A DNA stretch of 64,000 bases. Origin: CAVRRZ01 sp963723745 (lineage in GTDB: Bacteria > Actinomycetota > Actinomycetes > Mycobacteriales > Geodermatophilaceae). The DNA lies in the NCBI GenBank assembly GCA_963723745.1, contig CAVRRZ010000005.1, positions 124,001-188,000 on the forward strand, read 5' to 3'. The notes beneath the pieces were generated by a model. That model searched no databases. It was not told where the DNA came from and worked only from the letters and a program-made list of their open reading frames with translations. A program made the translations under genes and the position numbers. Below, piece after piece: positions 21,169 to 30,215 of the stretch (position 1 is its first letter; each line of letters opens with the position of its first letter).

Positions 21169-22152
21169 TCAGGCGCGTGCGGTCGGTACCGCCGGCGCGG
21201 GGGCCGGCTGGACCTGGTCCGGAGTGGCGTCGTCGGCATCAGCGGCCGGCGACGAGCGGCGGCGGGTGAGCCGCAGCCGCGACGAACGGCCCGACCGGTC
21301 CCCGAAGGACGCGGTCAGCCGGTCGAGATAGATGGCCAGGATGACCACGGAGATGCCGCCCTCGAAGCCGAGGCCGACGTCCAGGCGCGAGATGCTGGTG
21401 ACGACGGTGCCGCCCAGCCCCCCGGCGCCGATGAGGCCGGCGATCACGGCCATCGACAGCGCCAGCATGATCACCTGGTTGACGCCGGCCATGATCGTGG
21501 GCCGGGCCAGCGGCAGCTGGATCCCACGCAGGATCTGCCCGGGTGAGCTGCCGAACGCGCGGCCGGCCTCGACGGTCTCCCCGTCGACCTGCCGGATGCC
21601 CAGTTCGGTGAGGCGGACACCGGGGGGCAGCGCGAAGATGATCGTGGTGACGATGCCGGGCACGAGCCCGATGCCGAAGAACGTCACGGCCGGGACGAGG
21701 TACACGAAGGCCGGCATCGTCTGCATGAAGTCCAGGACGGGCCGGACAGCGGCGCTCACCCGGTCGTTCCTGGCGGCGGCGATGCCCACGGGTATCGCGA
21801 TCAGCACCGCGACCAGCGTGGCCACCAGGACCAGGGCGAGGGTCTCCATGGCCTCGTCCCACAGCTGCATGCTCTGGATCAGCAACAGCCCCGTCAGCGC
21901 TCCGGCGCCGAAGGCCACGGAGCGGACGACCAGGCCCAGCGCGGCCAGCAGGACGGCGAAGAGGATCGCGGGCGGCAGCAGCAGGAGGTCGGTGAGCCCG
22001 TCGACCGCGGCCTCGGTGACGGTGCTGACCGCCTCGAAGACAGGGTCCAGGTTGTCGGTCAGCCAGTCGAAGCCCGTGTCGATCCAGTCGCCCAGCGGCA
22101 CCCGGGGCAGCTCGGCGGCCTCGGCGGTCAGGACGGCGGGGTGCTCAGCCAC
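21169..22152 (-). CDS. Glycine betaine-type ABC transporter permease
   Basis: 327 residues with about six or seven membrane segments and the BPD-transport EAA loop ETVEAGRAFGSSPGQILRGI (about 200). The N-terminus resembles ProW/OpuAB, with a long pre-membrane part containing GDWIDTGFDWLTDNLDP. GTG at 22152 overlaps the ATPase stop by eight bases. The C-terminal 45 residues are polar and disordered. Confidence 0.9.
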   Translation of the reverse strand: MAEHPAVLTAEAAELPRVPLGDWIDTGFDWLTDNLDPVFEAVSTVTEAAVDGLTDLLLLPPAILFAVLLAALGLVVRSVAFGAGALTGLLLIQSMQLWDEAMETLALVLVATLVAVLIAIPVGIAAARNDRVSAAVRPVLDFMQTMPAFVYLVPAVTFFGIGLVPGIVTTIIFALPPGVRLTELGIRQVDGETVEAGRAFGSSPGQILRGIQLPLARPTIMAGVNQVIMLALSMAVIAGLIGAGGLGGTVVTSISRLDVGLGFEGGISVVILAIYLDRLTASFGDRSGRSSRLRLTRRRSSPAADADDATPDQVQPAPAPAVPTARA

Positions 22153-23230
22153 GGACGCCTCCGGCGAGCTCGGTGCGGAGCGGGGCCGGCTGCGGGCGGC
22201 CGCTGTCGGACGGCGGCAGCCCGCCCAGGGCCGCGAGCACCGCCGTCCGGGTGACCACGCCCAAGGGGCGGTCGTCGTCGTCGACGACCAGGAGGGGCAG
22301 CTCCGACTCCGCGGCGGGGGCCAGCAGATCGGCCAGCGCGGTCCGGCGGGTGACCCGCGCCGCAGGCGTGGCGACGTCGCCGTCGGGCAGCGCCGTCATG
22401 ACGTCCTCGGCGGTGAAGACGCGGGCCCGGTCCACGTCGGCGAGGAACCGCTCGACGTACTCGTCCCCCGGGTCGACCAGGATCGACTCGGGCGTGCCCA
22501 GGCGCACGATCCGGCCGTCGCGCATGACGGCCACCCGGTCACCGAGCCGCATGGCCTCGTTGAGGTCGTGGGTGATGAAGACGATGGTCCTGCCCAGCCG
22601 TGCCTGCAGCTCCAGCAGCTGGTCCTGCATCTCGCGCCGGATCAGCGGGTCGAGGGCGCTGAAGGCCTCGTCCATGAGCAGCACCGGCGCCTCGGAGGCG
22701 AGCGCGCGGGCCAGTCCCACGCGCTGCTGCATGCCGCCGGAGAGCTCGTCCGGGCGGTGCTCCGCCCAGGTCTCGAGGCCCACCATGGCCAGTGCCTCGC
22801 GGCCGGCCGCCTGGCGGGTCCGCCGGTCGACACCGCGGACCTCGAGGGCGTACGCGGCGTTGTCGAGCACGGTCCGGTGCGGGAGGAGCGCGAAGTGCTG
22901 GAACACCATCGAGATCTGTTCCTGCCGCAGCCGCCGCAGCGACCTGGCGTCGAGGGCCGTGACGTCCTCGTCACCGACGAACACGCGCCCGGCCGTGGGC
23001 TCCAGCAGGCCGTTGAGCATGCGGAGCAGCGTCGACTTGCCGGATCCGGACAGCCCCATGACGACGAACGTCTCGCCCGGCTGCACCGTGAACGAGGCGT
23101 CGATGACCGCAGCCGTGGCTCCCTGTGCCTGGACCTCCGTCGCCGACGCCCCGTTGCGGAGCCGTTCGACCACGTCGTCCGGTCGTCGTCCGAAGACCTT
23201 GTACAGGCCCTCGACACGTACTGAAGCCAC
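22145..23230 (-). CDS. Glycine betaine-type ABC transporter ATP-binding protein with CBS domain
   Basis: 361 residues, ProV/OpuAA type. Walker A GLSGSGKST (about 60), Q-loop MVFQHFALLPH, signature LSGGMQQRVGLARAL (about 165), Walker B VLLMDEAFSALDP (about 185), H-loop FITHDLNEA. A C-terminal regulatory region contains one recognisable CBS repeat (LLVVDDDDRPLGVVTRTAVLAAL), which in OpuA senses ionic strength or c-di-AMP. GTG at 23230 with GAGAGGA upstream. First gene of the operon. The 314-bp stretch from 23231 to 23544 holds no gene, only the promoter region and a hairpin. Confidence 0.92.
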   Translation of the reverse strand: MASVRVEGLYKVFGRRPDDVVERLRNGASATEVQAQGATAAVIDASFTVQPGETFVVMGLSGSGKSTLLRMLNGLLEPTAGRVFVGDEDVTALDARSLRRLRQEQISMVFQHFALLPHRTVLDNAAYALEVRGVDRRTRQAAGREALAMVGLETWAEHRPDELSGGMQQRVGLARALASEAPVLLMDEAFSALDPLIRREMQDQLLELQARLGRTIVFITHDLNEAMRLGDRVAVMRDGRIVRLGTPESILVDPGDEYVERFLADVDRARVFTAEDVMTALPDGDVATPAARVTRRTALADLLAPAAESELPLLVVDDDDRPLGVVTRTAVLAALGGLPPSDSGRPQPAPLRTELAGGVRG

Positions 23231-23267
23231 GTCGTCCTCTCGCCGTCGGGTTCGCAGGCACCGGCCG

Positions 23268-23294
23268 GCCGGCGGCACGGTCCGTGCCGCCGGC
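23268..23294 (-). promoter_or_regulatory. Perfect 27-nt hairpin in the leader of the betaine operon
   Basis: Two 13-nt perfectly complementary arms (23268-23280 and 23282-23294) around one base, 38 bp upstream of the ATPase start. A stem this stable in a leader would attenuate transcription or hide the ribosome site; it could equally be a dyad operator. No other gene is nearby to be terminated in this direction. Confidence 0.6.
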
Positions 23295-23544
23295 TTCGGG
23301 GAACCGGTGTCCACCGCCGCCTTCCCCGTGGCAAGGCGGCGCGGAGACGTGCAGTCGCGCACGCCGGGCTCCCCGCCGTGCGCCGCCGCCGCTGCCGCGG
23401 TCGACGGCCACCACCGGAGGAGACCCGTCGGCCACCTAACCCCGGCCCGGGACTCCGGCGCGGCGGAAACGGCCCGGATCGGCCGGGATGTCACGAGACC
23501 GTCATGTCCCGTCACCCGCGCGGGTGGCGCAGGTCTCCTCGGGA

Positions 23545-23808
23545 TCAGTCGTCGGTGTCGCGGTCCCCCACGGGGACGTCGGTCTCCTGCTCGAGCACGT
23601 CGGCCTCGTCGGCCTCGCGGTCGGCGGGGCGGTGCTGGGTGCCGCCGGTCCCGCGCGGACGGGCGACCAACTGCTGGTCGAGGGCATCGGCCTCGGGCAC
23701 GTCCGGCGGCGGCGCGGTGGCGTCGGCGGCGATCGACACCTCGGGCGGGTCGACGAGGGCCTCCTGCTCGGCGCGGTCGGCGTCCGGCACGCTCGTGGGT
23801 TCGCTCAC
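23545..23808 (-). CDS. Small acidic hypothetical protein
   Basis: 87 residues, about a quarter Asp plus Glu, no Cys, no hydrophobic core; probably intrinsically disordered. It starts VSEPTSVPDADRAEQEALVD and ends in alternating Asp/Thr. GTG at 23808 has AGGGAGGA six nt upstream, a strong sign that it is translated. I do not recognise a function. Divergent from the DUF5703 gene. Confidence 0.6.
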   Translation of the reverse strand: MSEPTSVPDADRAEQEALVDPPEVSIAADATAPPPDVPEADALDQQLVARPRGTGGTQHRPADREADEADVLEQETDVPVGDRDTDD

Positions 23809-23948
23809 GTCGTCCTCCCTCGGTCGTGCGGGCCCGTGGGGCCCATCGTGGCCGATTCGCGGCAGCACGGCAGGTCGGGAGGCGGTGCCGGTGACGACAG
23901 GGCCGGGCAGGGTGACCTATCGGGAGCGGACATGCACAATCGCAGAGC

Positions 23949-24152
23949 ATGGAGGCTGGCGCGGATTACGAGTTCGCGCCGCTGCGGATCCCGCCGGGCA
24001 CGTCCCGGTCCGCAGCGGCGACCATGTTGAGCCTGCAGGCGGACACCGGGGGCTGGGAGTTGGCCCGCCTGCAACTGCACCCCGACGGCACCCGCAAGGT
24101 CATCCTGCGGCGCCGTTCACGGCTGTCCTACCTGCCGGGCCCCGTCATCTAG
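23949..24152 (+). CDS. DUF5703 family protein
   Basis: 67 residues: MEAGADYEFAPLRIPPGTSR, then LSLQADTGGWELARLQLHPDG and an Arg-rich RKVILRRRSRLSYLPGP. The sequence matches the short single-domain DUF5703 proteins found once per genome in many actinobacteria; function unknown. Confidence 0.75.
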   Translation: MEAGADYEFAPLRIPPGTSRSAAATMLSLQADTGGWELARLQLHPDGTRKVILRRRSRLSYLPGPVI

Positions 24153-24213
24153 GGGCTGCCGCGAGGGCCCGACATCTGTCATGGTGTCGGGCACACCGCG
24201 CGAAAGGGCGCCC

Positions 24214-24984
24214 GTGGCGGCACAGGGACCGACCCTCATCCAGTCGGTGCAGCGCGCCCTGCGGCTGGTCGAGCTCATCGCCGAGCGCGACGGCCGGCGG
24301 GCGCACCCCAAGGAGATCGCCCGTGCTGCCGACCTCCCCCTCGCCACGACCTACCACCTGCTGCGCACCTGCGCCCACGAGGGATGGCTGCAGCGGCTGG
24401 CCGACGGGTCCTACGTGCTCGGCCACCGGCTCGACGTCATCCGCGAGCACGGGATGGCGTCACGCGGGCTCGCCCAGGCCCGGCCGGCTCTGGAGTGGCT
24501 GCGGGACGAACTCGGCGGCGCGGTGTACCTCGCCCGCTACCTGGACGGCGAGATCGTGGTCGCCGAGATCGTCGACGGCCCGCGCGCCCCGAGGATCGAC
24601 CTGTGGGTGGGGATGCACGACGCCGCGCACGCGACGGCGCTCGGCAAGTGCATTCTCGGCCACCTGACGGCTCCTGAGCGCGAGGACTACCTGGCCCGGC
24701 ACCCGCTGCGCGACCTGACCCCGCGCACGGTTGTCGATCGCCGTCGCCTCCGATTGCCCGGACCGGGCGAGTTCGCCATCGACGAGGGCGAGTACGCCGT
24801 CGGGGTCACCTGCTTGGCCGCGCCGGTGCTCACCGGGCGGGAGATCGGGGCGGTCGCGGTCGTGACGGGACGGTCGGCCGCCCACCGGCGACCGCCCGCG
24901 CGCGACGCCGTCCGCGGCGCCGGACTGCGCCGCAGCCTGCAGACCGGGGCGGCGCGGGTGTCCCGCGCGCTGGCGATGACCTGA
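24214..24984 (+). CDS. IclR-family transcriptional regulator
   Basis: 256 residues. Winged helix-turn-helix at about 10-75 (SVQRALRLVELIAERDG; KEIARAADLPLATTYHLLRT), then the IclR effector-binding domain (about 85-245) with ALGKCILGHL. The C-terminal part after about 210 (GRSAAHRRPPARDAVRGAG) is more degenerate than usual. GTG at 24214 has AAAGGG five nt upstream; ATG at 24181 is an alternative. It stands just before the MIP18-type and amidohydrolase genes and probably controls them. Confidence 0.82.
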   Translation: MAAQGPTLIQSVQRALRLVELIAERDGRRAHPKEIARAADLPLATTYHLLRTCAHEGWLQRLADGSYVLGHRLDVIREHGMASRGLAQARPALEWLRDELGGAVYLARYLDGEIVVAEIVDGPRAPRIDLWVGMHDAAHATALGKCILGHLTAPEREDYLARHPLRDLTPRTVVDRRRLRLPGPGEFAIDEGEYAVGVTCLAAPVLTGREIGAVAVVTGRSAAHRRPPARDAVRGAGLRRSLQTGAARVSRALAMT

Positions 24985-25063
24985 CCGGCGCCCGAGCCGT
25001 CGTCGCCAGCATCTGAAATACGGCATCTTCCCGGCCGCCTCCGGAGCGCCGGACCATGTGCCC

Positions 25064-25432
25064 ATGTCAGGACTCGACGCGCCGGAGTGGGCGGTCGCCG
25101 CGCTGAAGGACGTCTTCGACCCGTGCTGCGAGGAGAAGGGCATCTCGGTCGTCGACATGGGCCTGCTGCGCTCGGTCAGCCTCGAGGACGGGCACGCCCG
25201 GGTGGAACTGCTGCTCACCTCGGGTTGGTGCCCGTTCGCCAGCCGGGTGCTGGCCGACGTCCAGGAGGCGATCTGCGCGGCGCCAGGCGTCGACAGCTGC
25301 GCTGTCGAGGTCGTGTGGGACGAGGCCTGGTCGCCCGACCGGCTCTCCGAACCCGCGCGGCGGCTGCTGCGCTTCCTGCCCGATCCGGCCGCCGTGGGCG
25401 ACCGGGATGCCTACATCTCGTCGCACGCCTGA
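25064..25432 (+). CDS. MIP18/DUF59-family metal-sulfur cluster assembly-type protein
   Basis: 122 residues. The DUF59 core: DPCCEEKGISVVDMGLL (about 20-36), VELLLTSGWCPFASRVLADVQEA (about 50-72) with the characteristic Cys of the SxxCP-like turn, and VEVVWDEAWSPDRLSEPARR. Family members (SufT, PaaD, MIP18) help mature Fe-S or oxygenase enzymes. ATG at 25064; GTG at 25058 is also possible. Twelve bp separate it from the amidohydrolase, so they form one operon. Confidence 0.8.
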   Translation: MSGLDAPEWAVAALKDVFDPCCEEKGISVVDMGLLRSVSLEDGHARVELLLTSGWCPFASRVLADVQEAICAAPGVDSCAVEVVWDEAWSPDRLSEPARRLLRFLPDPAAVGDRDAYISSHA

Positions 25433-25444
25433 CGGAGGACGGTC

Positions 25445-26455
25445 ATGATCGGTGACGCATTCGTGTTCGACGGGGTCGCCCACCCGTTCAACTTCACGCC
25501 CAAGAACGCCTACGGCAAGCCCGGCGAGATGTTCGCCCAGCACCTGTACGCGTTCCACGCCACGCTGACCCCGGAGGGGCAGCCGGTCATGTCGGCCGAG
25601 GAGTTCCTCAGGGAATGGACGCCCGCCGATCTCCAGCAGATGGTGTTCGACGAATCCGACACCGACATGCTCGTGGCGATGCCGCTGCCGCTGACCGACC
25701 TGTTCCGGGACGGGCTCTCGCCGTGGGAATCGTGCGCCGAGCTGTCCTCCCGCAACCCCGACCGAACAATGTTCTGGGGCTCGGTCAACCCGCTCGAGGG
25801 GCGCAAGGCGCTCGACCTGATGGAGCGCCAGGTCGGCGAGTTCGGGGCCAAGGCGTTCAAGTTCTACAACGTGCGCTACGACTACGGCTCCCCGTTCCCG
25901 TGGCGGATGGACGACCCGAAGATCGCCTTTCCCATCTTCGAGAAGGCCCAGGAACTCGGCATCAACCTCATCGGGGTGCACAAGGGCGTGCCGCTGGGCC
26001 CGCAGCCGGTGGAGGCCACCCAGACCTGGGACATGGACGGCGCGGCCGCGAACTTCCCCGACATCAACTTCGTGATCTTCCACGTCGGGCTGCCGTTCAT
26101 CGACGAGACCTGCTGGCAGCTGATCCGCTTCCCCAACCTGTACGCGTCCCTGGCGGCGACGGTCAACTTCGTCGTCCGGGCACCCCGGCTGTTCGCCGAG
26201 ATCCTGGGCAAGCTGCTGTTCTGGTGCGGCGAGGACAAGATCATCTATGGCTCGGAAGCGCCGATCTGGCGGCCGCAGTGGGCGCTTCAGGCGTTCAAGG
26301 ATTTCTCGATCCCGCAGGATCTCTGCGACGGCTACGGCTACCCGCAGCTCACCGACGTCGCCAAGCGCAAGATCCTCGGCGAGAACCTGCTGCGGCTGCA
26401 CGGCATGGACGTCGAGGAGACGAAGGCGCGCCTCGGCCGCCCGCAGACCCACTGA
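25445..26455 (+). CDS. Amidohydrolase-family protein (amidohydrolase_2 type)
   Basis: 336 residues, TIM-barrel amidohydrolase. Visible landmarks: FDGVAHPFNF at the N-terminus, where the usual HxH is reduced to one His; LIGVHKGVPLGP (about 178); NFVIFHVGLPF (about 205); and IIYGSEAPIWRP (about 268), which replaces the common GSD metal Asp with Glu. GGAGGA lies five nt before the start. Relatives with a DUF59 partner occur next to binuclear-iron propane/ketone monooxygenases, but no oxygenase is present here. Substrate unknown. Confidence 0.83.
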   Translation: MIGDAFVFDGVAHPFNFTPKNAYGKPGEMFAQHLYAFHATLTPEGQPVMSAEEFLREWTPADLQQMVFDESDTDMLVAMPLPLTDLFRDGLSPWESCAELSSRNPDRTMFWGSVNPLEGRKALDLMERQVGEFGAKAFKFYNVRYDYGSPFPWRMDDPKIAFPIFEKAQELGINLIGVHKGVPLGPQPVEATQTWDMDGAAANFPDINFVIFHVGLPFIDETCWQLIRFPNLYASLAATVNFVVRAPRLFAEILGKLLFWCGEDKIIYGSEAPIWRPQWALQAFKDFSIPQDLCDGYGYPQLTDVAKRKILGENLLRLHGMDVEETKARLGRPQTH

Positions 26456-26468
26456 GTCTCGGCCCTGC

Positions 26469-27422
26469 TCAGGGCCGGAGGACGACCTTGCCGACCGTGC
26501 CGCGGTGCGCCAGGGCGGCGAGGGCCCGCGGCGCTTCCTCGAGCGGCAGCACCTGGCTGACCAGCGGATCCACCCGGCCATCGGTGACCAGCCGGGTGAG
26601 CTCCTCGTGCACGATGCCGATCCGCAGCGGGTCCATCTGCCGGTACAGGCCCCAGTGCAGCCCGACGACGCTGTAGTTCTTGACCAGCAGGTGGTTGGCC
26701 GGGGCCTCGGGGATCCGGCCGCTGGTGAAGCCGACCACGACCAGCCGGCCCTCGAAGGCGATGCACCGGCGGCTCTTGTCGAACACGTCGCCGCCCACGG
26801 GGTCGTAGATCACGTCTGCGCCGCGGCCCCCGGTGAGGTCCTTGACCGCCGGCACGAAGTCGTCGGCGGTGTAGTCGATGACGTGGTCGGCGCCCAGGTC
26901 GCGGCAGACCTGCACCTTCTCGGGGCCGCCCGCGGTGGCGATGACGCGCGCACCGGCGGCCTTGCCGAGCTGGATCGCGGCGCTGCCCACCCCACCGGCG
27001 CCGGCGTGGACCAGGAGCCACTCCCCCGGCTGCAGGTGCGCCCGGCGGTGCAGGCCGACGTGGCCGGTCTGGTAGGTCAGGTACAGGGCTGCGGCCTTCT
27101 CGTCGGTCATGCCCTCGGGCACCGGCCAGGCGCCGGCGGCGTCCATCAGCGCGTACTCGGCGAACGCGCCGGGGCCTCTGGACGGCGACCCGAGCACCCG
27201 CTGCCCGGTGCCCTCGACCACGCCGCACAGTTCGACGCCGGGCGTGTAGGGCAGCGGCGGCCGCTCCTGGTACGTGCCCATCGCCATGAGCACGTCGGGA
27301 AAGTTCAGCGCCGCCGCGCGAACCCTGACCAGCAGTTGCCCCTCGCCCGGCGTGGGGGTCGGGACCTCGTCGAGGGTCATCGAGGAGGGGTCGCCCAGCT
27401 CGTGCACCCGCCATGCGCGCAT
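26469..27422 (-). CDS. NADPH:quinone oxidoreductase-family (zeta-crystallin-like) protein
   Basis: 317 residues, medium-chain dehydrogenase without zinc ligands. GroES-like N-terminal half with AAALNFPDVLMAMGTYQ; Rossmann motif HAGAGGVGSAAIQLGKAAGARVI (about 140) and DVIYDPVGGDVF (about 205). ATG at 27422 follows TAGGGT by seven nt (leaderless). Convergent with the amidohydrolase, with only 13 bp between the stops. Confidence 0.9.
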   Translation of the reverse strand: MRAWRVHELGDPSSMTLDEVPTPTPGEGQLLVRVRAAALNFPDVLMAMGTYQERPPLPYTPGVELCGVVEGTGQRVLGSPSRGPGAFAEYALMDAAGAWPVPEGMTDEKAAALYLTYQTGHVGLHRRAHLQPGEWLLVHAGAGGVGSAAIQLGKAAGARVIATAGGPEKVQVCRDLGADHVIDYTADDFVPAVKDLTGGRGADVIYDPVGGDVFDKSRRCIAFEGRLVVVGFTSGRIPEAPANHLLVKNYSVVGLHWGLYRQMDPLRIGIVHEELTRLVTDGRVDPLVSQVLPLEEAPRALAALAHRGTVGKVVLRP

Positions 27423-27474
27423 GGCCGGGACCCTACGGGGGCCGGCTGACCTCAGCCCGGCGCCGTGGGCCCGG

Positions 27475-27912
27475 TCACGACCCGGTCACGACCCGGTCGC
27501 GCAGCGCCCCGTTCATGGCGTCGAAGCCGGCGCGGACGCGCGTGTCGAGCCATCCGCGCAGCGGCCGCACCAGCACCCCCGTGAAGACCTCCCCCGCTTC
27601 CACGCGCGTGCCGGCACCGGTCGGGATCAGGTCGAAGCGGTGCCGACCGTCGAAGAGGCCGGGGACGCCGAGGTGCCCCAGCCACTCGAGCGCGACGCCG
27701 GGGCGGGCCTCGGTCACCCGCGGACGGATCGGCGTCGCGCGACCGCCCGGGGGCCGCAGGCGCAGCGACAGCCGGCGGCCCACCTCGGCGGTGCCCGAGG
27801 CCGACGGGATGAAGGGGTTCCAGTCGCGGTACGCCGGAAAGTCCACCAGGTGCGCCCAGACGGCCTCGGGTGGCGCGGCGATGTCGACGCCGGTCCGGAG
27901 TTCATGCCGCAT
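27475..27912 (-). CDS. SRPBCC-family protein
   Basis: 145 residues with the START/Bet v1-like pattern: VDIAAPPEAVWAHLVDFPAYRDWNPFI at the N-terminus, a beta-rich middle (LSLRLRPPGG), GAGTRVEAGEVFTGVL, and a long C-terminal helix. A ligand-binding or cyclase-like role is possible; nothing more specific can be said. ATG at 27912 with GAGGTG upstream. Confidence 0.82.
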   Translation of the reverse strand: MRHELRTGVDIAAPPEAVWAHLVDFPAYRDWNPFIPSASGTAEVGRRLSLRLRPPGGRATPIRPRVTEARPGVALEWLGHLGVPGLFDGRHRFDLIPTGAGTRVEAGEVFTGVLVRPLRGWLDTRVRAGFDAMNGALRDRVVTGS

Positions 27913-27992
27913 GCCGCACCTCGTCCCGAGAGCCCGGTCCCGAGAACGCGCCGGGCCCTGGGCCCGTAGGCTCCTCGCGGCGGAGGAGCGGG

Positions 27993-28796
27993 TCAAGCCC
28001 GCGGCGGTGGGCGCAGGACGGCGGGGACGACGGCGGTCTCGCCGGTCGCGGTCTTCGCGCTGGGCACGCCCTGGAATCGGTAGGGCACCGCGCCGATGCC
28101 GGGCTGGACGACATAGGCGGCGCCGGGCTCGCCGGCAGTCCACGCGGCTTCCATGGCGGCGGCTACCTCGTCGGCCGAGAGGACCGGGAAGCCCGCGGCG
28201 TCGAACTCGGCGCGGATCGGGTCGATGATCGCGGTGTCGGCGAAGCCCGGGCAGATCGCGGTGATGCTGATGCCCTCGGCGTCCAGCCGCGGAGCCATGG
28301 AGCGCACGAACGCGACCGCACCGCCCTTGGCCACGCTGTAGCCGGGGTCTGTGGCCATCGGCGACAGGCCGGCCAGCGAGGCGGTGACGACGATCGCCCC
28401 GCCCCCGGCCCGGCGGAGCGCGGGCAGTGCGGCCTCGGCGCCGTAGACGACGCCGAACAGGTCGACGTCGATGACGTGCAGCACGTCGTCGACGTCCAGG
28501 GAGTCGTGTGCCGTCCCGGCGATGCCGGCGTTGAGGAAGACCGCGTCCAACCGGCCGTGCGCGGCCTCCACGTGCGCGACCACCGCTCGGTTCGCCGCCC
28601 GGTCGGTGACGTCGAGGACGACGAAGGAGGCGCCCAGCGACTCGGCGGTGGCCCGGGCGTCCGGGCCGTCGAGGTCGGCGAGGACGACGGTGACCTCGTG
28701 GTCGCGGAGCCGGGCGGCCAGGGCGCGGCCGAAGCCGCCGGTGCCACCGGTGATCAGGGCGACGGAGCCGGGTGCGGGTGCGGTCACGGGAGCCAT
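27993..28796 (-). CDS. Short-chain dehydrogenase/reductase
   Basis: 267 residues, classical SDR. Cofactor loop TGGTGGFGRALA (about 16-27), Asp in VVLADLDG suggesting NAD preference, NAG motif LNAGIAG (about 89), catalytic Ser in VVTASLAG (about 138) and YSVAKGG (YxxxK, about 152). Start ATG at 28796, four bp after the peptidase stop, so one operon. Substrate unknown. Confidence 0.9.
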   Translation of the reverse strand: MAPVTAPAPGSVALITGGTGGFGRALAARLRDHEVTVVLADLDGPDARATAESLGASFVVLDVTDRAANRAVVAHVEAAHGRLDAVFLNAGIAGTAHDSLDVDDVLHVIDVDLFGVVYGAEAALPALRRAGGGAIVVTASLAGLSPMATDPGYSVAKGGAVAFVRSMAPRLDAEGISITAICPGFADTAIIDPIRAEFDAAGFPVLSADEVAAAMEAAWTAGEPGAAYVVQPGIGAVPYRFQGVPSAKTATGETAVVPAVLRPPPRA

Positions 28797-28800
28797 CAGA

Positions 28801-30129
28801 TCAGGAGGCGCGCAGGAACCGGTCGAGCACGCGGACCCCGAACTTCAGCGATTCGACGGGCACCCGCTCGTCGATGCCGTGGAACAGGGCGGCGAAGTCG
28901 AGGTCCGGGGGCAGCCGCAGCGGCGAGAAGCCGAAGCAGCGGATACCGAGGCGCTCGAAGCTCTTCGCGTCCGTACCGCCGCTCATGGTGAAGGGCACCG
29001 GACGGGCGCCGTCGTCCTCCGCCTTCAGGGCCGTGACCATCTGCTCGACGAGCGGGCCGTCGAAGGTGGTCTCCACCGCCTGGTCGTGGACGATCCAGTC
29101 GCGGCGGATGCCCTCGCCGGCCAGGACCGCGAGCTGGCGCTCGAACTCCTCGGCCTGGCCGTGCAGGAACCGGCCGTCGACGGTGGCCTCGGCGGTGCCC
29201 GGGACCACGTTGGCCTTGTAGCCGGCGGTGAGCATCGTCGGGTTCGCGGTGTTGCGCAGGGCGGCACCGATCATGCGGCTGATGCTGCCGAGGCGGCCGA
29301 GCGCAGCCTCCGGGTCATCGAGGTCGATGTCGACGCCGTAGGCGTCGCTGACTGCGTCGAGGAAGGCGCGCATCGGCGGGGTGAGGACGGTCGGGAACCG
29401 GTGGCTGCCGATCCGCGCCACGGCCTGGGCCAGCCGCGTGACCGCGTTGTCGTCGTGGACGAACGAGCCGTGCCCCGGCTTGCCGGCGGCGGTGAGCCGC
29501 ATCCAGGCCAGGCCCTTCTCGGCGGTCTGGACCAGGTAGAGGCGCAGGTCGTCGCGCACGGTGATGCTGAAGCCGCCGACCTCGCTGATCGCCTCGGAAC
29601 AGTCGGCGAACAGCTCGGGGTGCTCGTCGACGATCCAGCGGGCGCCGAGGGTGCCACCGGCCTCCTCGTCGGCCACGAAGGCCAGGACGATGTCGCGGGG
29701 CGGCCGGGTACCCGTGCGGGCCCAGTCGCGCACCAGCGCCAGCACCATGGCGTCCATGTCCTTCATGTCGACCGCGCCGCGGCCCCAGACGTAGCCGTCG
29801 CGCTCGTCACCGGAGAACGGGTGCACGCTCCACTCGGCGGGGTCCGCGGGGACGACGTCGAGGTGTCCGTGGATCAGCAGCGGCGGCCGGCTCGGGTCGG
29901 TGCCCTCGATGCGGGCGACCAGGCTGGCCCGTCCCGGTTCGGACTCGAAGATCTGCGAGCCGATGCCGACCTCGTCGAGCTTGCCGGCGACCCACTCGGC
30001 GGCCCGCCGCTCCCCCGCACTGGACGACGTCGCGCCGGTGTTCGTGGTGTCGATGCGGATGAGGTCCGACAGCAGCTCGGCGACCTCCGCCTGGGCACCG
30101 GCGAGGGACGGAGGTGTGGTCTCGGCCAT
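28801..30129 (-). CDS. M20-family metallopeptidase/deacylase
   Basis: 442 residues. Di-zinc site: first metal His in LLIHGHLDVVP (about 86), bridging Asp in GRGAVDMKDM (about 120), general base/metal Glu pair in FVADEEAGG (about 153). The lid/dimerisation domain lies in the middle (about 190-320). Cytosolic M20 enzymes cleave dipeptides or N-acyl amino acids; the substrate is not inferable. ATG at 30129. Divergent from the GGDEF gene. Confidence 0.9.
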   Translation of the reverse strand: MAETTPPSLAGAQAEVAELLSDLIRIDTTNTGATSSSAGERRAAEWVAGKLDEVGIGSQIFESEPGRASLVARIEGTDPSRPPLLIHGHLDVVPADPAEWSVHPFSGDERDGYVWGRGAVDMKDMDAMVLALVRDWARTGTRPPRDIVLAFVADEEAGGTLGARWIVDEHPELFADCSEAISEVGGFSITVRDDLRLYLVQTAEKGLAWMRLTAAGKPGHGSFVHDDNAVTRLAQAVARIGSHRFPTVLTPPMRAFLDAVSDAYGVDIDLDDPEAALGRLGSISRMIGAALRNTANPTMLTAGYKANVVPGTAEATVDGRFLHGQAEEFERQLAVLAGEGIRRDWIVHDQAVETTFDGPLVEQMVTALKAEDDGARPVPFTMSGGTDAKSFERLGIRCFGFSPLRLPPDLDFAALFHGIDERVPVESLKFGVRVLDRFLRAS

Positions 30130-30215
30130 GCGGCGATCGTGCCACCGACCCCGGTCTGCCCCTTCGGGGTGATGCGGACCTCCGAGGGCGGCGGCCCGGT
30201 GCCGATGTCCCACAC

